Program-made: the position numbers and the translations under genes | In this document: one piece after another, positions 24,156-33,880 of the stretch | How positions within the stretch are numbered: the stretch's first letter is position 1 | How the letters are laid out: every line of letters starts with the position of its first letter | NCBI RefSeq assembly: GCF_008704995.1 | Contig: NZ_CP023747.1 | Location: 4,118,501-4,182,500 of the forward strand | Reading direction: 5' to 3' | Source: Streptomyces nodosus | GTDB lineage: Bacteria > Actinomycetota > Actinomycetes > Streptomycetales > Streptomycetaceae | Length of the DNA stretch: 64,000 nucleotides | Notes under the pieces: model-generated | Told to the model about the DNA's origin: nothing | Database searches by the model: none | The model's input: the letters and a program-made list of their open reading frames with translations, nothing else

Positions 24156-26987
24156 TTGTCCCCGACCAGCGAGACCGCACAGGGCGGCCGCCGACTCGTC
24201 ATCGTCGAGTCACCTGCCAAGGCGAAGACGATCAAGGGCTACCTCGGCCCCGGCTACACCGTCGAGGCGAGCGTCGGGCACATCCGCGACCTTCCGAACG
24301 GCGCCGCGGAGGTGCCCGAGAAGTACACCGGCGAGGTACGTCGCCTCGGTGTGGACGTCGAACACGACTTCCAGCCGATCTATGTCGTCAACGCCGATAA
24401 AAAGGCGCAGGTCAAGAAGTTGAAGGACCTGCTGCGCGACTCCGACGAGCTCTTCCTCGCCACCGATGAGGACCGCGAGGGCGAGGCCATCGCCTGGCAT
24501 CTCCAGGAGGTGCTCAAGCCCAAGGTCCCGGTCAAGCGGATGGTCTTCCACGAGATCACCAAGGACGCGATCCAGCAGGCGGTGCGCAATCCGCGCGAGC
24601 TGAACCAGAAGCTCGTCGACGCCCAGGAGACCCGTCGCATCCTCGACCGCCTCTATGGCTACGAGGTCTCGCCGGTGCTGTGGAAGAAGGTCATGCCGCG
24701 TCTGTCGGCGGGCCGGGTCCAGTCCGTCGCGACCCGCCTGGTCGTGGAGCGGGAACGGGAGCGCATCGCGTTCCGCTCCGCCGAGTACTGGGACCTGACC
24801 GGCACCTTCGGCACCGGCCGCGCCGACGACGCCTCCGACCCGTCGTCCCTGGTGGCCAGGCTCGCCACGGTCGACGGCAGGCGTGTCGCGCAGGGCCGTG
24901 ACTTCGACTCGCTGGGCCGGCTGAAGACCGCGAGCACGCTCCACCTCGACGAGGAGAACGCCCGCGCGCTGGCCGCCGCTCTGGAGAACACCCGCTTCGC
25001 GGTCCGCTCCGTCGAGTCCAAGCCGTACCGCCGCTCTCCCTACGCGCCGTTCCGCACGACGACGCTCCAGCAGGAGGCCAGCCGCAAGCTCGGCTTCGGC
25101 GCCAAGGCCACCATGCAGATCGCGCAGAAGCTGTACGAGAACGGCTTCATCACCTACATGCGTACGGACTCCACGACCCTGTCGGACACGGCGGTCGCCG
25201 CGGCCCGCGCCCAGGTCACGCAGCTGTACGGCGCCAACTATCTGCCCCAGCAGCCGCGCACCTACGCGACCAAGGTCAAGAACGCGCAGGAGGCGCACGA
25301 GGCGATCCGTCCTTCGGGTGATCGTTTCCGCACCCCGGCCGAGACGGGACTGACCGGCGACCAGTTCAAGCTCTATGAGCTGATCTGGAAGCGGACCGTC
25401 GCCTCCCAGATGAAGGACGCGACGGGTGACTCGGTCACGATCAGGATCGGTGGTACCGCCGCCGACGGCCGGAACGTCGAGTTCAGCGCGTCCGGCAAGA
25501 CGATCACCTTCCACGGCTTCCTCAAGGCCTATGTGGAGGGTGCCGACGACCCGAACGCCGAGCTCGACGACCGCGAGCGCCGGCTGCCGCAGGTCGCGGA
25601 GGGCGACGCGCTGACCGCCGAGGAGATCACCGCCGACGGCCATGCGACCAAGCCCCCGGCCCGCTACACCGAGGCCTCGCTGGTCAAGGAGCTGGAGGAG
25701 CGGGAGATCGGCCGCCCGTCGACCTATGCGTCGATCATCGGCACCATCCTCGACCGCGGCTATGTGTTCAAGAAGGGCACGGCCCTGGTGCCGTCCTTCC
25801 TGTCCTTCGCCGTGGTGAATCTTCTGGAGAAGCACTTCGGCCGGCTCGTCGACTACGACTTCACCGCCAGGATGGAGGACGACCTCGACCGCATCGCGCG
25901 TGGTGAGGCCCAGGCCGTGCCGTGGCTGAAGCGTTTCTACTTCGGTGAGGGCCCCGTCGAGGGTGTGGCGGCGGACGCCGGGAACGGCGACGGCGACCAC
26001 CTCGGCGGTCTCAAGGAACTGGTGACCGACCTGGGCGCGATCGACGCGCGCGAGGTGTCCTCGTTCCCGGTGGGCAACGCCATCATGCTGCGGGTCGGCC
26101 GTTTCGGCCCGTACATCGAGCGCGGCGAGAAGGACTCCGAGGAGCACCAGCGCGCCGACGTCCCGGCCGACCTGGCGCCGGACGAGCTGTCCGTGGAACT
26201 GGCCGAGGAACTGCTGGCCGAGCCGAACGGCGAGCGCCCGCTGGGCACCGACCCGGACACGGGCCGGCCGATCGTCGCCAAGCGCGGCCGCTACGGACCG
26301 TATGTCACGGAGATCCTCCCCGAGGGCACCCCGAAGACGGGCAAGAACGCCGTCAAGCCGCGCACGGCCTCGCTGTTCAAGTCGATGACCCTGGACACGG
26401 TGACCCTTCAGGACGCGCTGAGGCTGATGTCCCTGCCGCGCACCGTGGGCACGGATGCCGACGGCGCCGAGATCACCGCGCAGAACGGTCGCTACGGGCC
26501 GTATCTGAAGAAGGGTACGGACTCGCGTTCGCTGCAGTCCGAGGACCAGCTCTTCACGATCACGCTGGAGGAGGCGCAGGCGATCTACGCCCAGCCCAAA
26601 CAGCGTGGCCGGGCGGCGGCCAAGCCGCCGCTGAAGGAACTGGGTGCGGACCCGGTCAGCGGAAAGCCCGTCGTCGTCAAGGACGGCCGCTTCGGGCCGT
26701 ATGTCACCGACGGCGAGACCAACGCGACCCTGCGCTCCGGGGACAGCGTCGAGGCGATCACCGCGGAGCGCGGCTTCGAGCTGCTCGCGGAGAAGCGCGC
26801 CAAGGGTCCCGCCAAGAAGACGGCGAAGAAGGCCGCGGCCAAGAAGGCGCCGGCGAAGAAGACGGCGTCGACGGCGAAGAAGACGGCCGCCAAGAAGACC
26901 ACCACCAAGACGGCGGCGAAGAAGACGACGGCGAAGAAGACCGCCGCCGCGAAGACGGCCACGGCGAAGGACACGGCCCAGGGCTGA
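24156..26987 (+). CDS. topA: DNA topoisomerase I
   Basis: Type IA topoisomerase that relaxes negative supercoils; essential in Streptomyces. 943 residues. The Toprim domain begins RLVIVESPAKAKTIKGYLG and includes the DEDREGEA acidic triad. The catalytic tyrosine is in GFITYMRTDS (about residue 333). No zinc-finger cysteines follow; instead three or four repeats of the form GRYGPY precede a Lys/Ala-rich tail (AKKTAAKK units, about the last 60 residues) that in S. coelicolor TopA aids processivity. TTG start at 24156 agrees with homologues; an ATG 21 codons earlier is in frame. A TTGACA at 24049-24054 may belong to its promoter. Confidence 0.95.
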   Translation: MSPTSETAQGGRRLVIVESPAKAKTIKGYLGPGYTVEASVGHIRDLPNGAAEVPEKYTGEVRRLGVDVEHDFQPIYVVNADKKAQVKKLKDLLRDSDELFLATDEDREGEAIAWHLQEVLKPKVPVKRMVFHEITKDAIQQAVRNPRELNQKLVDAQETRRILDRLYGYEVSPVLWKKVMPRLSAGRVQSVATRLVVERERERIAFRSAEYWDLTGTFGTGRADDASDPSSLVARLATVDGRRVAQGRDFDSLGRLKTASTLHLDEENARALAAALENTRFAVRSVESKPYRRSPYAPFRTTTLQQEASRKLGFGAKATMQIAQKLYENGFITYMRTDSTTLSDTAVAAARAQVTQLYGANYLPQQPRTYATKVKNAQEAHEAIRPSGDRFRTPAETGLTGDQFKLYELIWKRTVASQMKDATGDSVTIRIGGTAADGRNVEFSASGKTITFHGFLKAYVEGADDPNAELDDRERRLPQVAEGDALTAEEITADGHATKPPARYTEASLVKELEEREIGRPSTYASIIGTILDRGYVFKKGTALVPSFLSFAVVNLLEKHFGRLVDYDFTARMEDDLDRIARGEAQAVPWLKRFYFGEGPVEGVAADAGNGDGDHLGGLKELVTDLGAIDAREVSSFPVGNAIMLRVGRFGPYIERGEKDSEEHQRADVPADLAPDELSVELAEELLAEPNGERPLGTDPDTGRPIVAKRGRYGPYVTEILPEGTPKTGKNAVKPRTASLFKSMTLDTVTLQDALRLMSLPRTVGTDADGAEITAQNGRYGPYLKKGTDSRSLQSEDQLFTITLEEAQAIYAQPKQRGRAAAKPPLKELGADPVSGKPVVVKDGRFGPYVTDGETNATLRSGDSVEAITAERGFELLAEKRAKGPAKKTAKKAAAKKAPAKKTASTAKKTAAKKTTTKTAAKKTTAKKTAAAKTATAKDTAQG

Positions 26988-27121
26988 GCCCTGGCGCCGG
27001 GGTTCTTCTCGCGGCGCGTCCGGCGTGCGCCGTCGGCGCCTCGGCATCGGTTTGGTGTCGGGGCGTGCGCGCGTTCGGTCGGTCGACGCGGTCTGTCGGT
27101 GGCTGCCGATAGGCTGAAAGC

Positions 27122-30100
27122 ATGACGCGAGCCGAGCAGCCAACGGCCCACAACTCCGCCCCCGACGAAGCCCTGGTCGCGGATTCCCGCGAACGCGCCG
27201 TCCGCGCCCTGCTGCGGCGACCGCAGCTGAGGCGGCTGTGGAGCGCCCAGCTCGTGAGCAGCACCGGCGACATTCTCGCCCTGCTCGTCCTGGTGGCTCT
27301 CGCCCTCCAGGCGGTCGTCGCCGAGGGCTCCTTCGGTGGCGGGTACCGGGGGGTGGCCTTCGCGATCGCGACGGTCTTCGGTGCGCGGATGCTCGCCACC
27401 GTGCTCTTCGGCGCCGTACTGCTGGGCCCGCTCAGCGCTCTGACGTCCCCGGAGGGACCGCTCAACCGCCGCTGGACCATGATCGGAGCGGACGGACTGC
27501 GGGCCGCCCTGCTGATCGTCGCCCCCCTGTGGATCGACTGGACGCCGGGCAGCGCACTGGTGGTTCTGCTGGTCACCGCCCTGGTGACGGGCGCCGCCGA
27601 GCGCTTCTGGACCGTGTGCCACGACAGCGCGGCCCCCGCGCTGCTGCCCGCGCCGCCCCTGGAGGGCGCGACGGTGCGCCCGCTGCCGGACCATCTGGAC
27701 GCACTGCGGCGGCTGTCGCTGCGCACCGGGTTCGTGGCGGTGCCGCTGGCCGCCGCCGGGCTGATCGCAGCATCGCTGCTGAACAACCTGCTGGGGGCGG
27801 GCATCGCCTGGTTCGCCCAGCACCAGGTGGCCCTGGCCTCGTATGTCGCGGCCGGACTGTTCGCCGCCTCGCTGTCGGTGGTCTTCTCCCTCGAACTGCC
27901 CGGCACCCGCACACCGCGGGCACGCTCGCCGCTGGAGGGGCTGCGCCGCCCCGCGTCCGGCAAGGGCGGGGACAGGGGCCGCACCGGCGCGATCCCACTG
28001 CTTGTGCTCGCCTGCGGATCCGTCGCCGGGGCGGTCTCGGCGGCCGTCGCCGTCTTCGTGCTGCAGGGCAGTGACCTGGGTGGCGGCCCGGTGCTCTACG
28101 GCCTGCTGGTCCTCGCGCTGACCGGCGGCACCGTCGTCGGCATCCGTACGGCGCCCCGGGTGCTGCCCTCGCTGTCGCGGCGCCGGCTGCTCGCGCTGGC
28201 GATCGCCTTCACCGGGGTCGCGCTGCTTGCGGCCGGGCTGGTCCCGGACGTCACCACCGTGCTGCTGGTCGTGGCGCTCGCGGGCATCGGCGCGGGAGTC
28301 GCGGCCAACACCGGGCACACCCTGCTCGACCAGGAGGCGGGCAACCACCGCCGGGCGCGGACCACCGAACACCTGCACGCGGTCGTCCGGGTCCTCGTGG
28401 CCCTCGGCGTGCTGGTGGCGCCGATGGTGGCCGGGGTCATCGGACCGCACCGGCTGCAGAACGGCAGGTTCGTGTTCGACCACGGCGGCGCCGCCTTCAC
28501 CCTGATGCTGGTCGGCGCGCTGCTGCTGCCGGTGGCCGCGCTGGTCCTCGCCAAGGCCGACGACCGCTCCGGAGTCCCGCTGCGGCACGATCTGCGCGAT
28601 GCGCTGCGCGGCGGCGACGACCCGGTGGAGGCGCACGCGGAGAGCGGATTCTTCATCGCCCTCGAGGGCGGCGACGGTGCGGGCAAGTCCACTCAGGCCG
28701 AGGCGATCGCCGAGTGGATCCGCGCCAAGGGACATGAGGTCGTGCTGACCCGCGAGCCGGGCGCCACGCCGGTCGGCAAGCGGCTGCGGTCGATCCTGCT
28801 GGACGTCTCCAGCGCCGGTCTGTCGCACCGGGCGGAGGCCCTGCTGTACGCGGCGGACCGCGCGGAGCACGTGGACACGGTCGTCCGACCGGCCCTGGAG
28901 CGGGGCGCCGTCGTGATCTCGGACCGGTACATCGACTCCTCCGTCGCCTACCAGGGGGCCGGCCGTGATCTGTCCCCGACCGAGATCGCCCGCATCAACC
29001 GGTGGGCGACCGACGGCCTGGTGCCGCATCTGACGGTCCTGCTGGACGTGGCGCCGGAGGCGGCACGCGAGCGGTTCACCGAGGCGCCGGACCGGCTGGA
29101 GTCGGAGCCGGCCGAGTTCCACGCCCGCGTACGGTCGGGTTTCCTCACGCTGGCCGCCGCCGATCCCGGGCGCTATCTCGTGGTGGACGCCGGACAGGAG
29201 CCCGAGGCGGTCACGACCGTGATCCGGCACCGGCTCGACCAGCTGCTGCCGCTCTCCGAGGCCGAGGTGAAGGCCCAGGAGGAGGCGCGCCGCAAGGCCG
29301 AGGAGGAGGCCCGGCGCAAGGCCGAGGAGGAAGCGGCGCGCAAGGCAGAGGAGGAGCGGCTGGAGCGCGAGCGCCTGGAGCAGCTCGCCCGGCTGCGCGC
29401 CGAGGAGGAGGAGCGCGAGCGGCGCGAGCTGGAGGAGGCCCAGCGCCGTGAGGCCGAGCGGCAGGCGGAGGAGGCCCGGCAGCGGGCCGAGGAAGCCCGC
29501 AGGCGCGCCGAGGCGGAGCAGGCACGCCTGCTTGCGGAGGAGCGGGCACGGGCGGCCGAGGAGGCGCGCCGTAAGGCCGAGGAGGAGGAGCGGCGCAGGC
29601 AGGCCGAGGAGGAGGCCCGGCTGCGGGCCGAGGCCGAGGAGCGCCGTCTGGAGAAGCAGCGCAAGGCCGAGGAGGCGCTGCTGCGGGCGGAGGAGGCCCG
29701 CCGCGCCGCGACCGAGGCGAGCGCTTCGGCCGAGGTGGCCGCGTCGAGCACGGCGGGCATCGGCCCCGCCGCCTCCGGTTCCGGTGGGACCGGGGGCGCC
29801 CCGGCGCCGGACACCACGCCCGACACCACGCCGGACAACGAGATCACCGTCGCCACCCCGCTGGTGACGAACGCGCCGACGGGGCCGGCGGACGACACCG
29901 CCTTCCAGCCGCCGGTGCGGGAGAACGACGCGGAGACCACGGCGAAGCTGCCGAAGCCGCCCGTGGTGCCGGGAGCCGTCGACGAGACGGCGGTCCTGCC
30001 GCGGGTGGTGCCGGGAGCCGCGGACGAGACGGCCGTGCTGCCGCCCGTACGGGACGGTGGGGCCGGTCCGGCGGGCCGGATACCGGCGGGCCTCTTCCGT

Positions 30101-30310
30101 GACGAGCGCCCGGTGGCTCCCGAGGAGGCCGAGGACCGCACGCGTGAGCTGCCGCAGCTGGACGCCGAGGGCCGTCCGCAGCGTCGGCGCCGGCCGGAAT
30201 GGGCGGAGGAGACCCCGCTGGACGACCTGCCGACCCTGGCGGACGAGCTGTTCGGCTCCCGCGAGGACGGGAACCGGAAGGACGGCCGGGACGGCGGACG
30301 GCGCGGCTGA
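27122..30310 (+). CDS. tmk: Membrane (MFS-like)-thymidylate kinase-coiled coil fusion protein
   Basis: 1062 residues, four times the usual Tmk. Residues about 45-480 carry ten to twelve hydrophobic segments of MFS character. Residues about 508-705 are a complete dTMP kinase: FFIALEGGDGAGKSTQAE (P-loop), the DR(Y/H) motif SDRYIDSSVAYQG, and the LDV region. Residues about 712-860 are a highly charged Glu/Arg/Ala coiled coil. The last 200 residues are Pro/Ala/Glu-rich with the repeated unit VPGA(V/A)DETAVLP. The kinase makes dTDP; the fusion would fix it to the membrane. It is followed by the delta' gene, as in other bacteria where tmk and holB are neighbours. Confidence 0.93.
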   Translation: MTRAEQPTAHNSAPDEALVADSRERAVRALLRRPQLRRLWSAQLVSSTGDILALLVLVALALQAVVAEGSFGGGYRGVAFAIATVFGARMLATVLFGAVLLGPLSALTSPEGPLNRRWTMIGADGLRAALLIVAPLWIDWTPGSALVVLLVTALVTGAAERFWTVCHDSAAPALLPAPPLEGATVRPLPDHLDALRRLSLRTGFVAVPLAAAGLIAASLLNNLLGAGIAWFAQHQVALASYVAAGLFAASLSVVFSLELPGTRTPRARSPLEGLRRPASGKGGDRGRTGAIPLLVLACGSVAGAVSAAVAVFVLQGSDLGGGPVLYGLLVLALTGGTVVGIRTAPRVLPSLSRRRLLALAIAFTGVALLAAGLVPDVTTVLLVVALAGIGAGVAANTGHTLLDQEAGNHRRARTTEHLHAVVRVLVALGVLVAPMVAGVIGPHRLQNGRFVFDHGGAAFTLMLVGALLLPVAALVLAKADDRSGVPLRHDLRDALRGGDDPVEAHAESGFFIALEGGDGAGKSTQAEAIAEWIRAKGHEVVLTREPGATPVGKRLRSILLDVSSAGLSHRAEALLYAADRAEHVDTVVRPALERGAVVISDRYIDSSVAYQGAGRDLSPTEIARINRWATDGLVPHLTVLLDVAPEAARERFTEAPDRLESEPAEFHARVRSGFLTLAAADPGRYLVVDAGQEPEAVTTVIRHRLDQLLPLSEAEVKAQEEARRKAEEEARRKAEEEAARKAEEERLERERLEQLARLRAEEEERERRELEEAQRREAERQAEEARQRAEEARRRAEAEQARLLAEERARAAEEARRKAEEEERRRQAEEEARLRAEAEERRLEKQRKAEEALLRAEEARRAATEASASAEVAASSTAGIGPAASGSGGTGGAPAPDTTPDTTPDNEITVATPLVTNAPTGPADDTAFQPPVRENDAETTAKLPKPPVVPGAVDETAVLPRVVPGAADETAVLPPVRDGGAGPAGRIPAGLFRDERPVAPEEAEDRTRELPQLDAEGRPQRRRRPEWAEETPLDDLPTLADELFGSREDGNRKDGRDGGRRG

Positions 30311-30349
30311 GCCGCGCGGAGCCTCGGGTGGCCGGCACGGATGCCGGCG

Positions 30350-30403
30350 GGGGCGCACCGTCGCCGGCGGACGCTCTCGGTCCGCCCGGCGCCGGTGCGC
30401 CCC
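30350..30403 (+). terminator. Nested hairpin after tmk
   Basis: Outer stem GGGGCGCACCG (30350-30360) with CGGTGCGCCCC (30393-30403), inner stem GGCGGAC (30366-30372) with GTCCGCC (30380-30386). It lies between tmk and the delta' gene, so it may attenuate rather than fully stop readthrough. Confidence 0.7.
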
Positions 30404-30474
30404 GCCGTTGTCGGCGGTGACCCGCACAATGGATCGCGGCAGGGAGAAGAACGAGGGAAGGGCGGCGGTGTCCC

Positions 30475-31680
30475 GTGACCGTGTGGGACGACCTGGTGGG
30501 CCAGACGAGAGTGAGCGAGCAGCTCGCCGCGGCGGCCCGTGACGCGGACGCCCTGGTCACCGCGGCCGCCTCCGACGCGCCGCCGCCCGAGGCGTCGAAG
30601 ATGACCCATGCCTGGCTGTTCACGGGCCCGCCCGGCGCGGGGCGTCCCCAGACCGCGCGGGCGTTCGCCGCGGCCCTCCAGTGCGTCAGTCCCGACCGTG
30701 CGCTGGGCTCCGCCCCCGGCTGCGGTTTCTGCGACGGCTGCCACACCGCCCTGGTGGGCACGCACGCGGATGTGACGACGGTCGCCGCCGTGGGCACCCA
30801 GATCCTCGCCGACGACATGCGTGACACGGTCCGCAAGTCGTTCACCTCCCCGGCGAACGGCCGCTGGCAGGTGATCCTCGTGGAGGACGCCGAGCGGCTG
30901 AACGAGAAGTCGGCCAACGCGGTCCTGAAGGCGGTGGAGGAGCCCGCTCCCCGTACGGTCTGGTTGCTGTGCGCCCCGTCCCTGGAGGACGTGCTGCCCA
31001 CGATCCGTTCCCGTTGCCGCCATCTGAATCTGAGCACGCCCTCCGTGGAGGCGGTCGCGGACCTGCTGATACGGCGCGACGGCATCGAGCCGGAGATCGC
31101 GGCCGCCGTCGCCCGCGCCACGCAGGGCCATGTCGACCGCGCCCGCCGGCTGGCCACGGACGAACGCGCTCGCGCCCGCCGCGCCGCCGTACTGAAGCTC
31201 CCGCTCCGGATCGAGGACATCGGCGGCTGTCTCAGGGCCGCCCAGGAACTGGTCGACGCGGCCACCGAGGACTCCAAGCAGCTCGCGGAGGAGGTCGACA
31301 CCAAGGAGACCGAGGAGCTGCGGGCGGCGCTCGGCGCGGCCCAGGGCGGGCGGATGCCCCGCGGTACCGCGGGGGTGATGAAGGAGCTGGAGGACCGACA
31401 GAAGCGTCGGAGAACACGCACCCAGCGGGACAGCCTGGACCAGGCCCTCACCGACCTCACGGGCTTCTACCGCGATGTTCTCGCGCTCCAGTTCGGCTCC
31501 CGTGTCGCCCTCGCCAACATGGACGCGGAGGACGCCCTGGAGCGCCTGGCGCGCGGTAGCACCCCCGAGTCCACCCTCCGCCGCATCGAGGCCATCGCCG
31601 CCTGCCGGGACGCCCTGGACCGCAATGTGGCCCCCTTGCTGGCGGTGGAGGCGATGACCATGGCACTGCGGGCCGGATGA
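30475..31680 (+). CDS. holB: DNA polymerase III delta' subunit
   Basis: 401-residue AAA+ clamp-loader subunit. It starts VWDDLVGQ, has a P-loop lacking the catalytic lysine (GPPGAGRPQTA), as expected for delta', a Cys-rich zinc module (QC...CGFCDGC, about residues 67-87), the Walker B-like VILVEDAERL and the sensor EEPAPRTVWLLC with the SRC motif (IRSRCRHL). The C-terminal helical collar follows, with a charged stretch KELEDRQKRRRTRTQRDS. GTG start with a distant AAGGG site. Confidence 0.93.
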   Translation: MTVWDDLVGQTRVSEQLAAAARDADALVTAAASDAPPPEASKMTHAWLFTGPPGAGRPQTARAFAAALQCVSPDRALGSAPGCGFCDGCHTALVGTHADVTTVAAVGTQILADDMRDTVRKSFTSPANGRWQVILVEDAERLNEKSANAVLKAVEEPAPRTVWLLCAPSLEDVLPTIRSRCRHLNLSTPSVEAVADLLIRRDGIEPEIAAAVARATQGHVDRARRLATDERARARRAAVLKLPLRIEDIGGCLRAAQELVDAATEDSKQLAEEVDTKETEELRAALGAAQGGRMPRGTAGVMKELEDRQKRRRTRTQRDSLDQALTDLTGFYRDVLALQFGSRVALANMDAEDALERLARGSTPESTLRRIEAIAACRDALDRNVAPLLAVEAMTMALRAG

Positions 31681-31686
31681 CCGAGC

Positions 31687-31714
31687 CACCCCAGGGAGCG
31701 CTCTCCCTGGGGTG
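31687..31714 (+). terminator. Hairpin terminator of holB
   Basis: Perfect 12-bp stem CACCCCAGGGAG with CTCCCTGGGGTG around CGCT, seven bases after the stop. Confidence 0.88.
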
Positions 31715-31807
31715 ATGGGCCCGCGACGGCTTGACCTCGTCACTCGTACGAGAGGCGCCGCGCCGACTTATCGTGATCATTCGATTGCACAGGGTTACGC
31801 TCACGGG

Positions 31808-33436
31808 ATGCACATCAGGCGCATTCCCGGACGACCTCGCCGTCCTCGCCGTTCACGCCCGCCCCGTTCCCGCCCCCTCCTCCGCCGGTCCTCCGCGCTG
31901 CGGACGGCCGGCACCCTGCTGGCCGTCACCGCACTGCTCGCCTCCGCCTGCTCCGCCGGGAGCTCGACGACGGCGGCGGGGATGGCACTGCCCTCGCCGC
32001 CCCGGTCCACGCCGCCCGCGCTGGTTCCCTACTACGCACAGAAGCCGGCCTGGCACGCATGTGCGGTCTCCGGCTTCGAGTGCGCCACCCTGAAGGCGCC
32101 GCGCGACTACGACAGACCTGCCGGAGGCGACGTCGGGCTGGCCGTCGCCCGCAAGAAGGCCACCGGGCACGGCAAGCCGCTCGGATCGCTGCTGGTCAAC
32201 CCGGGCGGCCCCGGCGGTTCGGCGGTCGACTACCTGGAGCAGTACGCGGGCGTCGGCTACCCGGCGGAGATCCGCGCCCGCTACGACATGGTCGCCGTCG
32301 ACCCGCGCGGCGTCGCCCACAGCGAGCCGGTCACCTGCCTCGACGGCCCCGCGATGGACGCATACACCCAGGCCGATGTGACCCCCGACGACCCGAAGGA
32401 GATCAACGGCCTGGTCGGCGCCCTCCGGCGCTACGCGGAGGCCTGCGGTCAGCACTCGGCGGCCCTGCTGCGCCATGTCTCCACGGTCGAGGCTGCCCGG
32501 GACATGGACATCCTGCGGGCGGTGCTCGGCGATCAGAAGCTGAACTTCGTGGGAGCGTCGTACGGGACGTTCCTCGGCGCGACCTACGCGGAGCTGTTCC
32601 CGGAGCGCGTCGGCCGACTGGTGCTGGACGGCGCGATGGATCCGTCCCTGTCCGCCCGCAAGCTCAACGAGGGCCAGACGGCGGGCTTCGAGACGGCGTT
32701 CCAGTCCTTCGCCAAGGACTGCGTCCGGCAGCGGGACTGCCCGCTGGGCGGAGCCGGCACCGGGTCGGCGCAGGTGGGCGAGCGCCTCAAGGCGTTCTTC
32801 AGAAAGCTCGACGGGGCCCCCATTCCCACCGGTGACGCGGACGGCCGCAAGCTCGGTGAGGCCCTGGGCACCATCGGGGTGATCGCCGCGATGTACGACC
32901 AGGCGGCCTGGCCCCGGCTGAGGGACGCGCTGAGCGCGGCGATGAAGCGTGGGGACGGCGCCGGGCTGCTCGCGCTGTCGGACAGCTACTACGAACGCAG
33001 CGCGCACGGCCGGTACGGCAATCTGATGTCCGCGAACGCGGCCGTGAACTGTCTGGATCTGCCCCCGGCCTTCTCCTCCCCGCAGGAGGTGGAGAAGGCG
33101 CTCCCGGTGTTCGAGAAGGCGTCGCCGGTGTTCGGCAGGGGGCTCGCCTGGTCGGCGCTCGGCTGTGCGTACTGGCCGGTGCGGGCGACCGGCCGGGCAC
33201 ACCGCATCGAGGCGAAGGGCGCGGCACCGATCGTGGTGGTCGGCACGACCCGGGACCCGGCGACCCCCTACCCCTGGGCGCGCTCCCTCGCCGCCCAGCT
33301 CTCCTCCGGAACCCTTCTCACCTACGACGGCGACGGCCACACGGCGTACGGCCGCGGCAGCAGCTGCATCGACGCCGCGGTCGACGCCTATCTCCTCCAC
33401 GGCACCCCGTCGCCGCACGGAAAACGCTGCTCGTAG
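31808..33436 (+). CDS. Secreted tripeptidyl-aminopeptidase-like S33 peptidase, probable lipoprotein
   Basis: 542 residues. An Arg-rich N-region (about 30 residues, with RR pairs suggestive of Tat export) and a hydrophobic stretch end in LLASAC, a permissive lipobox. The alpha/beta-hydrolase core has the oxyanion segment NPGGPGGS, nucleophile GASYGTFLG (Ser about residue 250), Asp in TRDPATPY (about 482) and His in GDGHTAYG (about 511). The C-terminal TAP-like domain and this layout match Streptomyces tripeptidyl aminopeptidases (Tap/SlpD/SlpE), which trim N-terminal peptides outside the cell. ATG start; no strong Shine-Dalgarno. Confidence 0.9.
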   Translation: MHIRRIPGRPRRPRRSRPPRSRPLLRRSSALRTAGTLLAVTALLASACSAGSSTTAAGMALPSPPRSTPPALVPYYAQKPAWHACAVSGFECATLKAPRDYDRPAGGDVGLAVARKKATGHGKPLGSLLVNPGGPGGSAVDYLEQYAGVGYPAEIRARYDMVAVDPRGVAHSEPVTCLDGPAMDAYTQADVTPDDPKEINGLVGALRRYAEACGQHSAALLRHVSTVEAARDMDILRAVLGDQKLNFVGASYGTFLGATYAELFPERVGRLVLDGAMDPSLSARKLNEGQTAGFETAFQSFAKDCVRQRDCPLGGAGTGSAQVGERLKAFFRKLDGAPIPTGDADGRKLGEALGTIGVIAAMYDQAAWPRLRDALSAAMKRGDGAGLLALSDSYYERSAHGRYGNLMSANAAVNCLDLPPAFSSPQEVEKALPVFEKASPVFGRGLAWSALGCAYWPVRATGRAHRIEAKGAAPIVVVGTTRDPATPYPWARSLAAQLSSGTLLTYDGDGHTAYGRGSSCIDAAVDAYLLHGTPSPHGKRCS

Positions 33437-33541
33437 ACGCCCCGTGCCCCCGGGAGCGGGCCCCGGGGGCATGGTCGGAGCACCTACCGAAACTGTGTAG
33501 ACTTACCGGCGTTGCTGATCGCACCATAGTGCGGACGGCGC

Positions 33542-33618
33542 GCCGCTTTAGCTCAGATGGCCAGAGCAACGCACTCGTAATGCGTAGGTCTCGGGTTCGA
33601 ATCCCGAAAGCGGCTCCA
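33542..33618 (+). tRNA. tRNA-Thr (CGT)
   Basis: Acceptor GCCGCTT (33542-33548) pairs with AAGCGGC (33608-33614); discriminator T, then an encoded CCA (33616-33618). Anticodon stem ACGCA/TGCGT encloses the loop CTCGTAA, giving anticodon CGT, which reads ACG. The T-arm GGTTCGAATCC is canonical. It is followed four bases later by a strong terminator. Confidence 0.97.
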
Positions 33619-33621
33619 CCG

Positions 33622-33657
33622 GAAAGACCAGCCAGGAACGTTCCTGGCTGGTCTTTC
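33622..33657 (+). terminator. Perfect 17-bp hairpin after tRNA-Thr
   Basis: Arms GAAAGACCAGCCAGGAA (33622-33638) and its exact complement (33641-33657) are separated only by CG; the right arm ends in CTTTC. Confidence 0.93.
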
Positions 33658-33880
33658 GTCGTTTCGCGGAGGTGGCGGCGGCGCGGGGTGCGATCGTCGG
33701 CCGGAAGCGCGGTCGTCGCTGGGGGCCCGTGGTCCGGAGGTGCCGGTCGAGTTCGCCGCCGCCACCGTCTGGCGTACTTTGAAATCAGGCAAATCAGAAA
33801 AAAAGGACTTCCCGGTGGGGATGTCCCGCTACCGACGAAGCCATGAGGACGCATCCGAGACCTGTAGGCGCGGAGGGGTG

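Noticed and set aside
26800..26985. Regular AAGAAG-type repeats thought to be a CRISPR or satellite
   Set aside because: They encode the Lys/Ala-rich tail of TopA. No spacers of uniform length are present, and no CRISPR array was seen anywhere in the window.
26585..30427. 1280-codon minus-strand frame across topA/tmk, and a 977-codon one from 24210 to 27143
   Set aside because: Same shadow effect. Products are Arg/Gly/Ser-rich without motifs, while plus-strand frames give TopA and Tmk.
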